A stretch of DNA of 52,121 nucleotides, from the NCBI RefSeq assembly GCF_000344685.1, contig NW_006920416.1, positions 498,246 through 550,366 on the forward strand. The letters run 5' to 3'. Below the pieces are notes generated by a model that was given only the letters and a program-made list of their open reading frames with translations, had not been told where the DNA came from and made no database searches. Below are positions 11,702 to 23,300 of this stretch, piece after piece; within the stretch, counting starts at the first letter, position 1, and every line of letters begins with the position of its first letter. The DNA comes from Gloeophyllum trabeum ATCC 11539 (Eukaryota > Basidiomycota > Agaricomycetes > Gloeophyllales > Gloeophyllaceae). Both the position numbers and the translations under genes were made by a program.

Positions 11702-12137
11702 CTTGTCTTGTCTGTCGTGTCACCTCGTAGTTTAATATCGTAAGGGAAGGGGCAGAAGGGAGACGGGCAGGCCGGCGGGGAGAGCTGGACGCTGGCGTGG
11801 GCGTTGGGAATAAAACGCTGCGGGACACGCCGACAGCGCCAATTTTGGAACTACTGTGGCGAGTCCCCCTCCTCAGCTGTAGTTGTTCTTCACTTTCGTT
11901 GCTATTTTACTTTGCAAGACTTTGATAATGCTGGAGGTGTTGCATGAAAGCGATGGTCGAAGACTCGGACGAAGGGGATCTGCTGAGAGCGGTCGTGTAA
12001 GTGACCCTGGCAATTTACTGGACATGCGCCGGAATTCCGACGGGAAATTTCGAAAGTTCTGAGTCAAAGGCTGTATATTTCTCGACCGCTGTGGTTCCCC
12101 CTTCTGAGGTTGCAACGAGTCTCGGCTGCTTACACTA
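11702..12137. promoter_or_regulatory. Shared divergent promoter, RER1 / acetyltransferase
   Basis: 436 bases separate the start codons of two oppositely oriented genes, so both promoters must lie here. No strong TATA box is visible towards either gene. Confidence 0.5.
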
Positions 12138-13188
12138 ATGTCTGCATACGGCGCCATCCAAACCCGCAGCCGACCCGACACTGTCCTGCCTTCCACAGCA
12201 TGGACGGTCCAATCCAAGGACGGAGCCACAACAGGCTACGTGACCATTCACCACCTCAACCTCGCCCATGCACAGGCCTTCGAGGACCTGCTCGACTACC
12301 TATGGCACGTCTTCGCGGAGGAGGTGGACGGCGGGCTCACGTACCCGCAGGAGGTCGCGCCCGGGGAGGTATACACGCGCGAGGCGTTCGAGGCGTATTT
12401 CTTCGCTGCCGATGTCTTCGTCGCGATCGTAGGAGACGGTGATACCAGTCAGATTGATACGGTAGAGGACGGCCGTGAGGTTGCGCTTGGGCTCGGTGAA
12501 GCGAAGGGCGCGCGAGAGTGGCGGGACTGTGTGGCAGGATTTTACTACGTGAGTGTGCTTGGATTGGATAATGAGATTAATCGGTGTCTGAAGGTGACGC
12601 TGCGGTCGGGATACGCTCACAGGTGAAGCCCAATTATCCCGGACGATCATCTCATGTGAGTTGATGGCCATCCCTCGGACATGACCAAGTCAGAACACCG
12701 TTATCCCTGGGTACAAACACTCTGTATATAAGAATACCTGTCAGTCCCAGGTTTCGGCCGATGTTCCAGTCATGACAGCGATGATGGTCGCACATCGACC
12801 TAGACGGCTTTCTCCCTCATATGCCCGGCGAACAAACTGACCGCGCTGAGTAACAGATCTGCAACGCCGGCTTCGTGATACCCCCCACCCACCGCGGGCG
12901 GCGGTACGGCCCCGTGCTCGGCCGCTCCTACCTGCACTACGCGCCGCAGCTGGGATACCAAGCGAGCGTGTTTAACCTTGTCTACGTGACCAACGTCGCG
13001 TCTGTCCGGTGAGCCCATCTAGCTTTAGATATGAATTCGTGTTTCATGTGCATATGCACAGGATATGGGAAGCGCTCGGGTTCAGCAAGGCGGGGCGGAT
13101 ACCCAAGGCGGGGAGGCTGAAGAGCAAGGATGGCGAGGGGGAGGAATACGTCGACGCATGGGTATTTTACAAGAGCTTCTCGAATTGA
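12138..13188 (+). CDS. Mpr1-like GNAT N-acetyltransferase
   Basis: Four exons: 12138-12548, 12623-12655, 12857-13008, 13062-13188, giving 240 residues. It follows the plan of yeast Mpr1, which acetylates toxic proline analogues and protects against oxidative stress. There is a G-L-T-Y-P motif, then V-A-G-F-Y-Y-V-K-P-N-Y-P-G-R-S-S-H, then C-N-A-G-F-V with the acetyl-CoA loop R-G-R-R-Y-G (161-166), then V-F-N-L-V-Y-V-T-N-V-A-S and W-E-A-L-G-F. Phases agree at all junctions. Intron 2 (12656-12856) is 201 bases, far longer than its neighbours, and could hold an insertion. The exact substrate is unknown. The family assignment is firm, the Mpr1 orthology less so. Confidence 0.88.
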
Positions 13189-15202
13189 TCGAACGTTTCA
13201 AGCTGCATTTGGAAGCGAACGCAGGAAACCCTTGCCGCGCCGCTCGTCCACCCGTCGGACGTGCTCCATCGGCTGCATCGGCGGTGCTGCTAGATCATCT
13301 CCTCGTGAGGCGCTCTCAGTGTATGCCTCCCAAACAGAGGCGGACAATAAGCTGCGGATCCCTGGCTGGATACTCCCCATTCAAGGCTTCCTAGGTTAGC
13401 TCGGAGACGCATCGCGCAAGGAAGACCGCATAGCCTTACGAGCGGTGCTTGACCTTCTGATGGTTATGTGGATGATCACCCATCCAACCACCCACCCATC
13501 CCAGTCGGCCGAGTAGAATCCAAATCCGGGCAAATAATAGGTCGCACCGCAGCCTGACTCGATCCTTTTCACAGCACGTCTGGGAATCACTTACGAGTCA
13601 CCGTCGGAGACGCTAACGGCGTGATGGCACCAGAACGCTCGTATGTTCTTCACATCTCGCTCCTCGAAAGAGGGTGATCACATAGTGCAGGATGAGCGAG
13701 TCATCCGGCTCCGGGGAGCACGCGCGGAGGTAAATATGACTCCGGCCGCACCTTTGGCGGTTACGAACGGCGAGCGTGCGGACGTGTTTGTGAAGAAGTG
13801 CGGGCTGCATTGCGGGCTCTTCATGCTCCTGGAGACAGTGTGGAGAAATCATCTTCGCCATTAAATCTCAAGGAGCGTGAAGGCCCGAGATAGCGAGGTA
13901 TAGAATGAATCGTTTTCGGCGTCTGTATATCCCCATTATGCCGTGACAGGCTCGAAGATATCTGTTCAGTGACGATGAGTGACCTTAAAAATATGTACGG
14001 ACGTGTAGACATGACCCTGAGCCGCCGAATCCGAAGACAAGTCAGACTTCTAGTGTCTCTTCTACCTTCCATCTGTTTGAAGATGTGAATCCTCCTATCT
14101 ATACACTTAGATAACACCCGCGAAACCGCGATTAGTATTGAGGTCTGTGTCTCCAGAAGTCCAACGCAGAGACCGTTACGAGGCCGATCAGATCAACTTG
14201 GAAGATTGAGTATCTAGGATCAACTCAGCAAAGACCGCGACATGTCCAGGAAAGCAAAGCTTAGCAATCCACAGCGCACAACAAAGTGGCACAGGTACTG
14301 GTATATACCTGCAGCGCTGTCCACAGGCCGATGACCAGTGCGGGGCAGCAGCTTGCATCGTGTCCATACGTCGATTCAGTTTCCTAGGTCGGGGGAGTCG
14401 ATCCGTTTCTGCGAGCTTGCGACAGACGGTGGACGTCCGAGGCAACCCTGGAGGAAGGGCTGCTTCAGAAATCAATGAACGATACAGGACCTGCCAGAGC
14501 GAGCAAGCAAGCAAGCCGTTTGCCTCAGCGTCGCACTTTCCCATCATGGTTGCAAGGAAGTCGTGTAACGTATCGCAGACAGCCTAGATAGGAGAGCCGG
14601 TACGCCCATCCAACGGCAACGTAAACCGCGAGGCCTCGCTGTACGATATCCAAAATCCATTGGAACCGCACGGCTATATCGCCATCGATACAGCAGGTCC
14701 ACCGGGAGGATACGGGACAGAGGTTGTGATAGTATTGAGCCTGTCAAACATACGCCTCTTCAACATTGCATACCTGCGGTGTGTTTACATAAAGATGCAG
14801 GGTTTGCTTACAGAGCAGGTATGGTAAACCGGATTAAGGCCCGGGGCAATCCCTTCACGACGGGAAAACGTGCCGCTGTACCTCTCAGCGGACTTGGATG
14901 TGAATATTCGAAGACCGGAATTCGCAGATGAGTGAATGGTAGCCCGAGACAAAAATAAGGTCGTAGGAAGCATATACGTGGGCGCCAGCTCGAAGATCCC
15001 CGTGCTGGCATGATTATATAACAACAATGTAGGCTTTCTTTAGAGTTGCAGGCAAAGACAGCACATTCTGCGCGAATGCTGTGATATGCACAAGTGTTCA
15101 AGTTTCGTGCTTTCAACAGCGGAACGGTTGACAGTTCCATTCATGAGCAAGAATAGGGAACAGGAGCAGCAATGGAAGTAGTCGCCTTGAAACAGCATTG
15201 TC
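13189..15202. other. Non-coding or unresolved stretch
   Basis: No gene could be built. Two open patches look mildly coding on the plus strand but have no family match and no start: about 13640-13864, and 14587-14826, which includes P-H-G-Y-I-A-I-D-T-A-G-P-P-G-G. They may be relics or exons of an unresolved gene. Confidence 0.4.
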
Positions 15203-15933
15203 TGTCGGAAAATCTGGAAAAGACTGATAAGCCCTGACAGAACCTGACGGACTGATCAGGCATTATAATGTTATGTTTCAAGGCTGATAAGCCCTTATCA
15301 GGTGTTGTCAGGTTTGGATTAGGTAGGGGCTTCTGGTGGTGCTGTAATATCACAGGAATTCTGTAGTAGATCCTGTACGTCGGAAACATCTTGAAATACG
15401 GTCGTAGCCATGTTGACTACGGTAGCATTATAATCTAAGTCTAAAGTTATGGCGAAATCTACAAGAGCCGTACGTCAGAGGACGTGAGCGCGAGCGACGG
15501 TAATTACGAGTCGCGGCAAGGCAGTATGTATGATATATATATACCAATGTGAGACTTACACAGCTATTGTTGTGTAGTGTAGTAGTTATATCGTGAGTCT
15601 TTACATATATCATCATCGTTCAACTCAAGGCCGCTCGTTCGAATCAAAGTCAAAGTACATGTATTAAAGTGACGTCTTAGATAGTGGTGTCGATGACCAT
15701 CGGGTGGCGTGAGTGGCTCCTCTTTTTCTCATTTCTGGGACCCATGGCCTTATCCGGGCTTATCATGCCTTATAATGGCTTGTAACCCCCGTCAGGCCTG
15801 ATCAGCCTGACGGAGGCTTATACGCGCTTTTCGATCATTTCTGAACCCGATAACTCTCCTCGAACCTGATTGACTTATCAGTGCATTATCTGGCATTGTA
15901 TAGCAATATCATGCTTTTCTGATTTTTCCGACA
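15203..15933. mobile_element. Candidate MITE, about 730 bp
   Basis: The left end reads TGTCGGAAAATCTGGAAAAG. The right end, reverse-complemented, reads TGTCGGAAAAATCAGAAAAG, an imperfect terminal inverted repeat of about 20 bases. Next to each end are clusters of CTGATAAGCC, CTGACGG, CTGATCAGGC and CATTATAA words, in opposite orientation at the two ends. There is no coding capacity. I could not see a clear target-site duplication, so the exact ends are tentative. Confidence 0.5.
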
Positions 15934-18190
15934 TCAGGTCTGCCTTGTTCGATACAAAGTGCTTTATCGAGTGCTTCAAACGAAACAGATGCGGGACGGC
16001 CGCCTTCGTCATTTCGGGATGATCACCGCAGCCAAGTAGTATCAAGTTGCAAGTTGTCCAGTGAATTAACCTGTGCGGACCAGTGACTCGAAGCAAGACC
16101 CTAGAACGCAAAGCACTGTCGATGTTAGGACCCTCGGAATGGATCACGCTCTTGTCATAACGGCAAGATCCCTTCACCAGTACGTTCGGCCGAACCGAGT
16201 AACGCTGCCCCGCAACGTCCATAGTCCATAATTAAAAGAACAGCGCCGAGCGACGTGCGATCGACACGAGGAGGAGATAAGCATGTGAGATTGTTGACCG
16301 CCGCCGCCACGAGGCTACCACATGCAGGAACGGGACCGGGCTTGGACGAGTAGGTGTAGACGATACGGGTAAGGCAATGAGCGGGTCGTAAGTAACGGGA
16401 ATGATAGTCCTCGCGGATCAAGGGACGCGGGGGTGCCCCTCCTCACTGCACGATCACCTTGTGTATTCGAATACGTCGTGTCGTAGAAATGTATCTCTCC
16501 GATACTTACTTTCGTGCACCTCGTCGGCAAGTCTGCTCAGCCTGATACTGATAATAAGAGCCTTGTATTGCGGCGCGACGCCAACCTGCAAAACGCGACT
16601 GTGTACCTTTCCGGCGTACTTGCACAGCTACAACCAAAGCCGGCTGTCTTATTTCCGAGAGGAGATTTCTAGCAGCCGGACGCCCACCTTCGAGATTCGA
16701 GAATACCAGTAAATCCTTGATTAGGTTGGATGTCTTGATGTGCTGTAATCGTAAGCTAGCACGCGCCCGGCACTGGCATCATGGATCTGTCTTGCGAGCT
16801 CGATATCCCGGGCCACATGTCTACTTGCCAGGATGACGATCTCGGAGAGTGCGAAGAACGGTAGCTGAACTTTACGTGGTGAGACCAGGGTGAAGAGGTG
16901 ATTTTGTACGCTTATCGCTATGTAGTCGACGACGCTCGGACCGGATACTCTGTGTTCAATCACATCCGCTGCCCAAAGACTTCGGAGTCTTCAGCGGGGA
17001 GCTCGCTGTACGTCGCAGTCTGAGCATGTATGATATTGCAGAGCCTAAGCGCCATAGCTTGGAGTAACCCTCTTTCCCTCCGCTCCCGTCATGCCGTTTG
17101 CGTCCTCATATCCGTCAGCACGAGAACAGGCCTCCGACAATAGCACGGAACTTTATGGAGGAAGACTTCAGATACATCCGAGCGTGTATCAGAGGGTTCC
17201 GATGGAACGCGTGCAGCTACGATAGGTGCCCTACGTAACAGGCTCCCGCCACATTTTTGCCCATGTCATTGTCAGCTAGCGGGGCTATTCGGAGACCCCG
17301 CGACGACGTCGGGAGCAGTCGGGCTGGCGTCGCGACACCCCAGCACGCGTTGATTGATACAAAGTTGCGAGGGCGGGGCGTGGTGCGCCGTAAGAGGGAC
17401 AAAGGGATGCGCCTACAAAAGCCACGAGGCTATTGTACGGACGGATTGGCTTAGAACGGAAGACAAGCAATGTCGTTCCTATCATATCCGGCGCCGCTAG
17501 TGCGCCGTGCTAAGCCCAGGGAGGAAACGATGAAGTGCCGTCCGAGTTATTGTTGACAGATCGCAGGGATGGGCATCCTAGTAGCCAAATACATGGGCGG
17601 CCGAAGTTGCACCAAGTCTAAGTCCCAGTGCGTCGAGTTGACGTCGCAAGTCCAAGAACCATCGCACTGCAAAGAATAGCTGTTATCCGCAATTTTTATT
17701 GTATGTATTATAGGTTTGTGTGTATCCGGATGTAACAACGACGAGGTCATACTACTACGTGACGGTATCATGGGCCCATGGCATACGCGAGCATAATTAA
17801 CAATGGTAAAAGTACATGTGCGTGAGGAGCCGAGCATTTGACAGTGAGATGACAGTGAAGGAGAAATGCACGAGAAGATGATATGCGACGATGACACAAG
17901 AGAGAGGGAGAATGAAAATAATAAATCAGTCCAGTTGTGGGGAACGATGCGATGCAGAGGCGCCAGGATAATACGGCGCCTGGCTAGTCTATTAGGGAGC
18001 CGCCGGGGGAGCCATCGAGACTGCCGGGTGGCCATAGCGTATAGATATCGACAGGCAAACAGTCGAGCCCATGATAGCAGACAATGATAATGCTGGAGAG
18101 GAAGCAAAAGAACAGCCTGAAAGTAAGCCCAAAACGTTGACAGCAGACGTGCCCGAGATAGCAGCACCCCCAAGACAGAGCCCCGCGCGC
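15934..18190. other. Non-coding or unresolved stretch
   Basis: This is the 3' flank of the cyclin gene and beyond. A minus-strand open frame at 16721-16963 has fairly coding-like composition but no recognised family. A longer same-strand frame overlapping the cyclin gene was rejected. Confidence 0.4.
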
Positions 18191-19331
18191 CTACCAGACC
18201 GCCGGCGCGGCGAACGCGAATGCCTCGCGCCCGATCTTCGACTTCGGTAGGGCCTTGACGACGTCGGCCGTGCGGATCTTGTCGCTCGCGTCGGAGACAA
18301 GCTGCAGCTTGCGGTCGATGATGATATCGCCGCCATCCGGCGGCGTCGGCGGCGAGGAGGACATGGGCGAGGACGAGTCGGAGTACATGGAAGAGGGCGT
18401 GTCGGGGGTGAGCGGTGGGGTGGTAGGGTATGGTTTCTCGTAGGGGGTGGGGACGGGGACGGGTGGTGGCGGCAGCGGGTTCGACGACGGCTTGGGGGAA
18501 GAGGGTTTCCGACTGGATTCGTGGATGAAGGGGGGAAGCGGCGGTGCGTTGACGTCGGGGACGACGGGCTGCGCTGGCTGCGACGAGAGGGGTGGCGGCA
18601 CGGTGTAGGTCGGGTAGGGTCCCGCACCAGCGAAGTCCTTCTTCACCTTGGCTTCGAACTCCTTGAGCAGGGAAGGCTCGACGTTCAATTCCCACTCGAG
18701 GTAGCTGCACATTTCCCTCTCCATCTGATTGATCTCTCGCAACGCAAACATACCCTGACCCACTATACACCACGACTTGTTCGAATACGTGTCGTCGCAG
18801 ATAACCTTGGACGCGATCATGAACGCAGAAATGAAGAGTCGGTGGCCCGAGGAGCCGCGAGCGGCAGGAAAGCGGGCTTTTAGGCGTTGGAGAAGGTAGA
18901 GCGCGGCGAATGTGACAGAGGAGTGTAGTCGGGTGCGGTGGAGGGCGTAGGCGATAAAATTCGCCAGCGGGGGCGAGGGCGTCGAGGGCGACGTCGTCGT
19001 CGACGGTGGCGGGTAGTCGGGGCAGGCAAACAAGTGCGTGACGAACCGCGCACATAACTTGGCGGTCGACTCGTGGCCGTAAAACGGGTCTGCAGGGGTT
19101 GGCTAGATGATGGTCAACAACCGGCCTTGTACGAGCGGTTCATTTTGTGCTTACCTTGCTACTGCTCGGATTGGTTTGTGCCGGCGGGTTCGATGGGTGG
19201 CTGATGCTCGTCGATGCGTGGATGGCCGGGTTCACCTTGATGGCGGCAGACGTCGAGCGGGAGAGCGTCGGGTGGGACGACCTGAACGGCGACGGATGGG
19301 CTGCGATGACGGGACCGTGGACGGCAGCCAT
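18191..19331 (-). CDS. PCL1-type (Pho85) cyclin
   Basis: Two exons, 19331-19155 and 19102-18191, give 362 residues. The 52-base intron sits before P-T-P-A-D-P-F-Y-G-H-E-S. The cyclin box follows at about residues 65-190, with A-K-L-C-A-R-F-V, F-I-A-Y-A-L-H-R-T-R, L-Y-L-L-Q-R-L, F-I-S-A-F-M-I-A-S-K, N-K-S-W and L-E-W-E-L-N. The C-terminal half is a Pro/Ser-rich, probably disordered tail. Such cyclins activate the Pho85 kinase for cell-cycle entry, polarity and phosphate responses. Which PCL subgroup is not decided. A TATATATA element lies 80 bases upstream. The alternative acceptor at 19090 breaks the frame, so the one at 19103 was chosen. Confidence 0.85.
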
Positions 19332-19410
19332 GTTCTAGGGAAAATCGGACTTGTCGGAAACGGGTGGGAAGGCGTCAATAGAGGGCTGTGGAACGGAGAG
19401 TCAGCGACCG

Positions 19411-19418
19411 TATATATA
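19411..19418 (-). promoter_or_regulatory. TATA box of the cyclin gene
   Basis: TATATATA located 80-87 bases before the start codon at 19331, in the right orientation and range for a minus-strand promoter. Confidence 0.55.
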
Positions 19419-19943
19419 GAGTAAGGATGTGTTAGCGAAGCAGAAGGCCCTGAAGCATGGGATAGCGTGAAGATTATTCGATGCCAGCACGGCAAACACG
19501 CTGCCAGAACTTCTCGGAACTTATTCCAATATATCTGCCACGCCGCGTCCGGGGAGCCACTTGCCATCAGCACCCACACACAACGAGCCACCGGCCTCCA
19601 TCAGAAAAATGTTGGTTTAACAGGGGGTGCACTTCCATAAACGGATTTATGCGCAACCGTATCATTGGTTTCCCCGTCCGTGCGCAGGCACCGATCGAAA
19701 ATAACCGCAAAACTTACCGTGCGACTAAAGCCTCTTTATGGGATTCTGCAGCGTCCAGCAGTCAACGAGGGTCCCTGGCGGATTTGATCAGAGAACACTC
19801 GCTTGCGCTTGAACAGATAGGTAATGCCCGGGGAAGTTGCCGGTGTACGTAGAAGACGGCAAGCAGGGAGTGCGACGCGCGCCACAGACGGATGGAAAGA
19901 GGAGACGAGGCGACACAGGAGACAGCAGCGACGCGATGTTATA

Positions 19944-20377
19944 CAGTCGACTCTGTCTTAACCCATACCTGTCATAACCCATAACCTGTAATAACCCATA
20001 GGTTTTTGGCTTCCACCAACATGGTAGATAGTAAAAACCCATAAGTCTGTCGTATCCCATAACCCATAGCTTTTTGGAGGGTCATAACCCATAAAACAAC
20101 CTATATTAGGAAGGTACAGGTCTCCTTCCCACGAGAATCTGAACCATCTGGACCCTTTATTTTTGGTTCTCGTGGTATTTCAGAAGATAACCCATACCGG
20201 ACTTAAGATTCCGTATCTAAACGTTGTCATAGACGACGTCCGGCCTATACCGGATAGGCTGTCTGTCACGCTTACTAGGTAGTCACACAATGTCACACAT
20301 TCTGGTAACCCATAGTCTGCAGAAACCCATAACTTTTGGGTTCCACGACCCGTTATGGGTTAAGACAGAGTCGACTG
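19944..20377. mobile_element. MITE with perfect 24-bp inverted ends (Tc1/mariner type)
   Basis: Ends are exact inverted repeats. The left end begins CAGTCGACTCTGTCTTAACC and the right end is its reverse complement through GGTTAAGACAGAGTCGACTG, with 24 bases matching on each side. The element is flanked on both sides by TA (19942-19943 and 20378-20379), the target duplication of the Tc1/mariner/pogo superfamily. It has no coding capacity. Its interior carries about ten scattered copies of ACCCATA, mostly in the form TAACCCATA and mostly in one orientation. Confidence 0.88.
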
Positions 20378-20379
20378 TA

Positions 20380-23300
20380 TCCCTACGGATGGCACAGGCG
20401 CCGGTAAGTTTTGCATCGGGGTGATGTATCGGCACATACCAATCCGATCCAGGCAGTGTCTGCGAGTATGGCGACTTGTGCCACTGCCACCTTGAAAGCG
20501 GGGTATCGTTGTCGGGTCAAGAGACTCCTGCCAGTTTAGCGTGCGGTTTGCTGACTCAGGTTTGTCCACGCCTGCGGCCCGAGCTCCCCAAGATCCAGTG
20601 CGGCAGATCCGCCCGTATGGATACCGTATCGGGCGAACCAGAGTGCCCCCGGCGTGCCACCCAGCCCGAACCAGGCGCGCCGCACTGCACGGCCTCCTGT
20701 CGGTGTCGCTGCCACAGTCTGCCACTCTCGTTCTGAGATCTTCGCCTTGTTGATGTCGCGTGTGGCACGGCGACATTCCACACCGAGCCGCTTTGCACTT
20801 GCCACCCAGTCGCGCACTTCGGGAAATGCCAAACTTGGTAATTGCTATGATATCTCCCGTACTGATCGCTCGGTTTCATCCATTCAGTTCCTCACGTCCA
20901 CTTGATACATCCGCTGTATACGCTCCTGCGTCCCGTACTTGGCTATCATGGAGCTCCTATACTTTGCCAGCCAACGGCCAAATGCACTTGACGTCCTGCA
21001 AATACGCTCTCGGCAGAACCAGCAGATCGATCAGTTCCCATTGACCGCTCGGAACTCGCACACAATCCATTCAGGTGATAGTGCCATCCGAGGACAGGTT
21101 CGTATCGTATATCTACCGCAACCTTACTTGCCTTCACATCTCGAAGGCACCCTTCAACCTAGTCCTGTTCTTCCTTTGCCATCCGGATCTTCATCCCGCG
21201 GGCTTGCTTACAGTGTCGATCCTTCTCCCGTTCGTGCTGTATACATAGCGCATGCAATACAGGCTGCCGCAGAGGTTTCAGCGCCGTGCAGATCGAAGGC
21301 TTCCGAGCGTCCGTGGCAAGATCTACGGCGCGTCGGATTCCACGGTCGCTGCTGGTCTTCACAAGACGAGATCAGGTGCACCGATCTCCCTCGGACTCTC
21401 TCTTACATTCACAGACCATCTAACACGCCAGCATGTCGCGCGTTTTCCTCCATAGCATTCCGCGCAACGACCAAACGGTGTGTTATTTTCGTCTGCGTCA
21501 TAGATTTCCTGGTTGTTTCCTGGGCACACAGATTCACTGTGTGTTTTTATGACACGACAATGAAGTTTTCGCGCAGGCTATGCATGCCAATGGCGAGTTC
21601 GTTCCTGCCTCCTGTGCTCAGTATCCACCTCGCGCTTACTTGTAAGCATGCGGATCAGTCCTGCCAGTGCCCGGTGTTGCCAATGGCCTACGTCGGCGAG
21701 TTTCTCGGGTGCTTGGTCTCTCCATTAGTTTGGCAAACTGGCACGGATGGACCTACAACGACCTACTTCCCGGCCCCACAAGTGAATATCCAAGTATATC
21801 CCCGTCCGTCCCGAGTGCGGTCACATGCCTCCCTGTCTAAATATACCGCGTCTATGGTCAGCGTTCTCCATCCTTCATTCTCCGTTTCCTTTCATTTCAT
21901 CTCGTGTTATCCGTTCACCGCAGCCGCCGCTTTCATACAACGGTGTGCTGTGCCGGGACTCCAATACAGAGAATTGCTGGATGACTGCTGTCCCTGTTGC
22001 TATCCACGCATCTATGAACTTGAAGACACACTGCATATTGAATTGCGACTGGAGCGCCGAGAGCGTGTTTCGCTTCTTCCCTATCTACCCGGCTTGCCCC
22101 AATCTACGCTACGGGCTTAGAGTGCCTACTGCCATGATGGATCAGGGATCGACAGATGGATTCATAACATAGACGTTCTGGGATCTTGCCAGCGAAACCT
22201 GGAACTGGGACCTGTACACTTTGATTGGGCTGGAACTTAACTTTAGCTGTGCCTCGAGGTTCGTCTATAACGGAAATATACCGGGCGCATCCGTCTGGCT
22301 GAATCGATTCTGGGCAGTCATTGGTCGCGGGCGTAGGGACTGCTGCAGCGAGATTCGCCGTGCGTGACGCGGGTCAAGGCAAGCCATCGATGCATCATGC
22401 AGGTAGAACTGCCCCGCATATTAGGGGCGCGCTGCGCCTTTGGCGTTCAGTATCACGAGCGTCCGACGTCCATCCAGCGCAACAGATAATCATAGACTCA
22501 TCAGGTAGGTGCAGCGACGACCCGATAACGCTGGCTGTAGTCCTCCCAATTGTAGACGACCACTCGATTCTTGGATCAAGCACAGCTTTCGTCCGAGATC
22601 GCTCCCTAAGCTATCTGTGTTGAAAGGGTACCAACTATGTACAGCACTACTGCCTCCCGCCAATCTCCCTTTATCGTTTAACACAAAGCCGCCGCCTTCC
22701 GCTCCGCCGAGTTGTTCTGCTATCAATGACCCCGGGACGGAACAGATGCTAAGTGTTCATGGGTTCAAAGGAAGCACGTTCGACCTGGGCATGTGAGTGC
22801 TACCCGGAAAGGGTACCTTCGCTCGAGCATTAACCTCTCGCTTTTGCAATTCATGCACTGCTTTCTTCGCGTTCCCTTGTGCTCCTCGGTGCCTGTTCTG
22901 GGTCTGTTCTTGTTCGCGTTCTTGGTCTTGTTCTTCGGGATCTGAGAATGCTGATGGATGGATGGATGCAGCGGTTGTTCCCGAAAGAAATGACGCCACT
23001 CAGGCAACAATCGCGGTGCTGTGTTCAAGTTTGGATTGTTGAACGAGATGGTTAGGCTGGATAAAGGGCAGAGACTAGACACGTATCGCCACCCGTCGTG
23101 TCGTCTCGCAGATAGGTCGTCACCTCTGGCCTAGGAGGTCAAAGAACGTTCTCCGAGCCAGGATTAATGGGGTGCTCCGAGGCTCTGCCCGAAACCGCCG
23201 GGTATATCTCGAGAATTCCAAGGCGTAACTTACAAGGACATATAAACTTACAGCCAAAATGAGAACAAGGCGTCATTGCCTGCGTACTGCTCTTATGGTT

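Noticed and set aside
15630..15650. GTTCGAATC, a tRNA B-box-like string
   Set aside because: No matching A box, acceptor stem or cloverleaf could be drawn around it. No tRNA gene was recognised anywhere in the window.
17992..18627. 211-codon minus-strand frame
   Set aside because: Third frame of the cyclin gene's Pro-rich tail; composition artefact.
17547..19055. 502-codon open frame on the minus strand
   Set aside because: It overlaps the cyclin gene in another frame on the same strand. Its residues are Pro/Arg/Ser-biased as expected from the shifted frame of a GC-rich coding region, and the cyclin frame has clear family motifs.
19950..20360. Telomere-like or CRISPR-like array from repeated TAACCCATA words
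   Set aside because: Spacing is irregular, the words lie inside a TIR-bounded element, and the organism is a eukaryote. They are internal repeats of the MITE.
20939..22120. 393-codon plus-strand frame as a gene
   Set aside because: Long, but with random-looking composition (many Cys, Arg, Ser), no domain, and no conserved blocks. It is left as unresolved rather than called.
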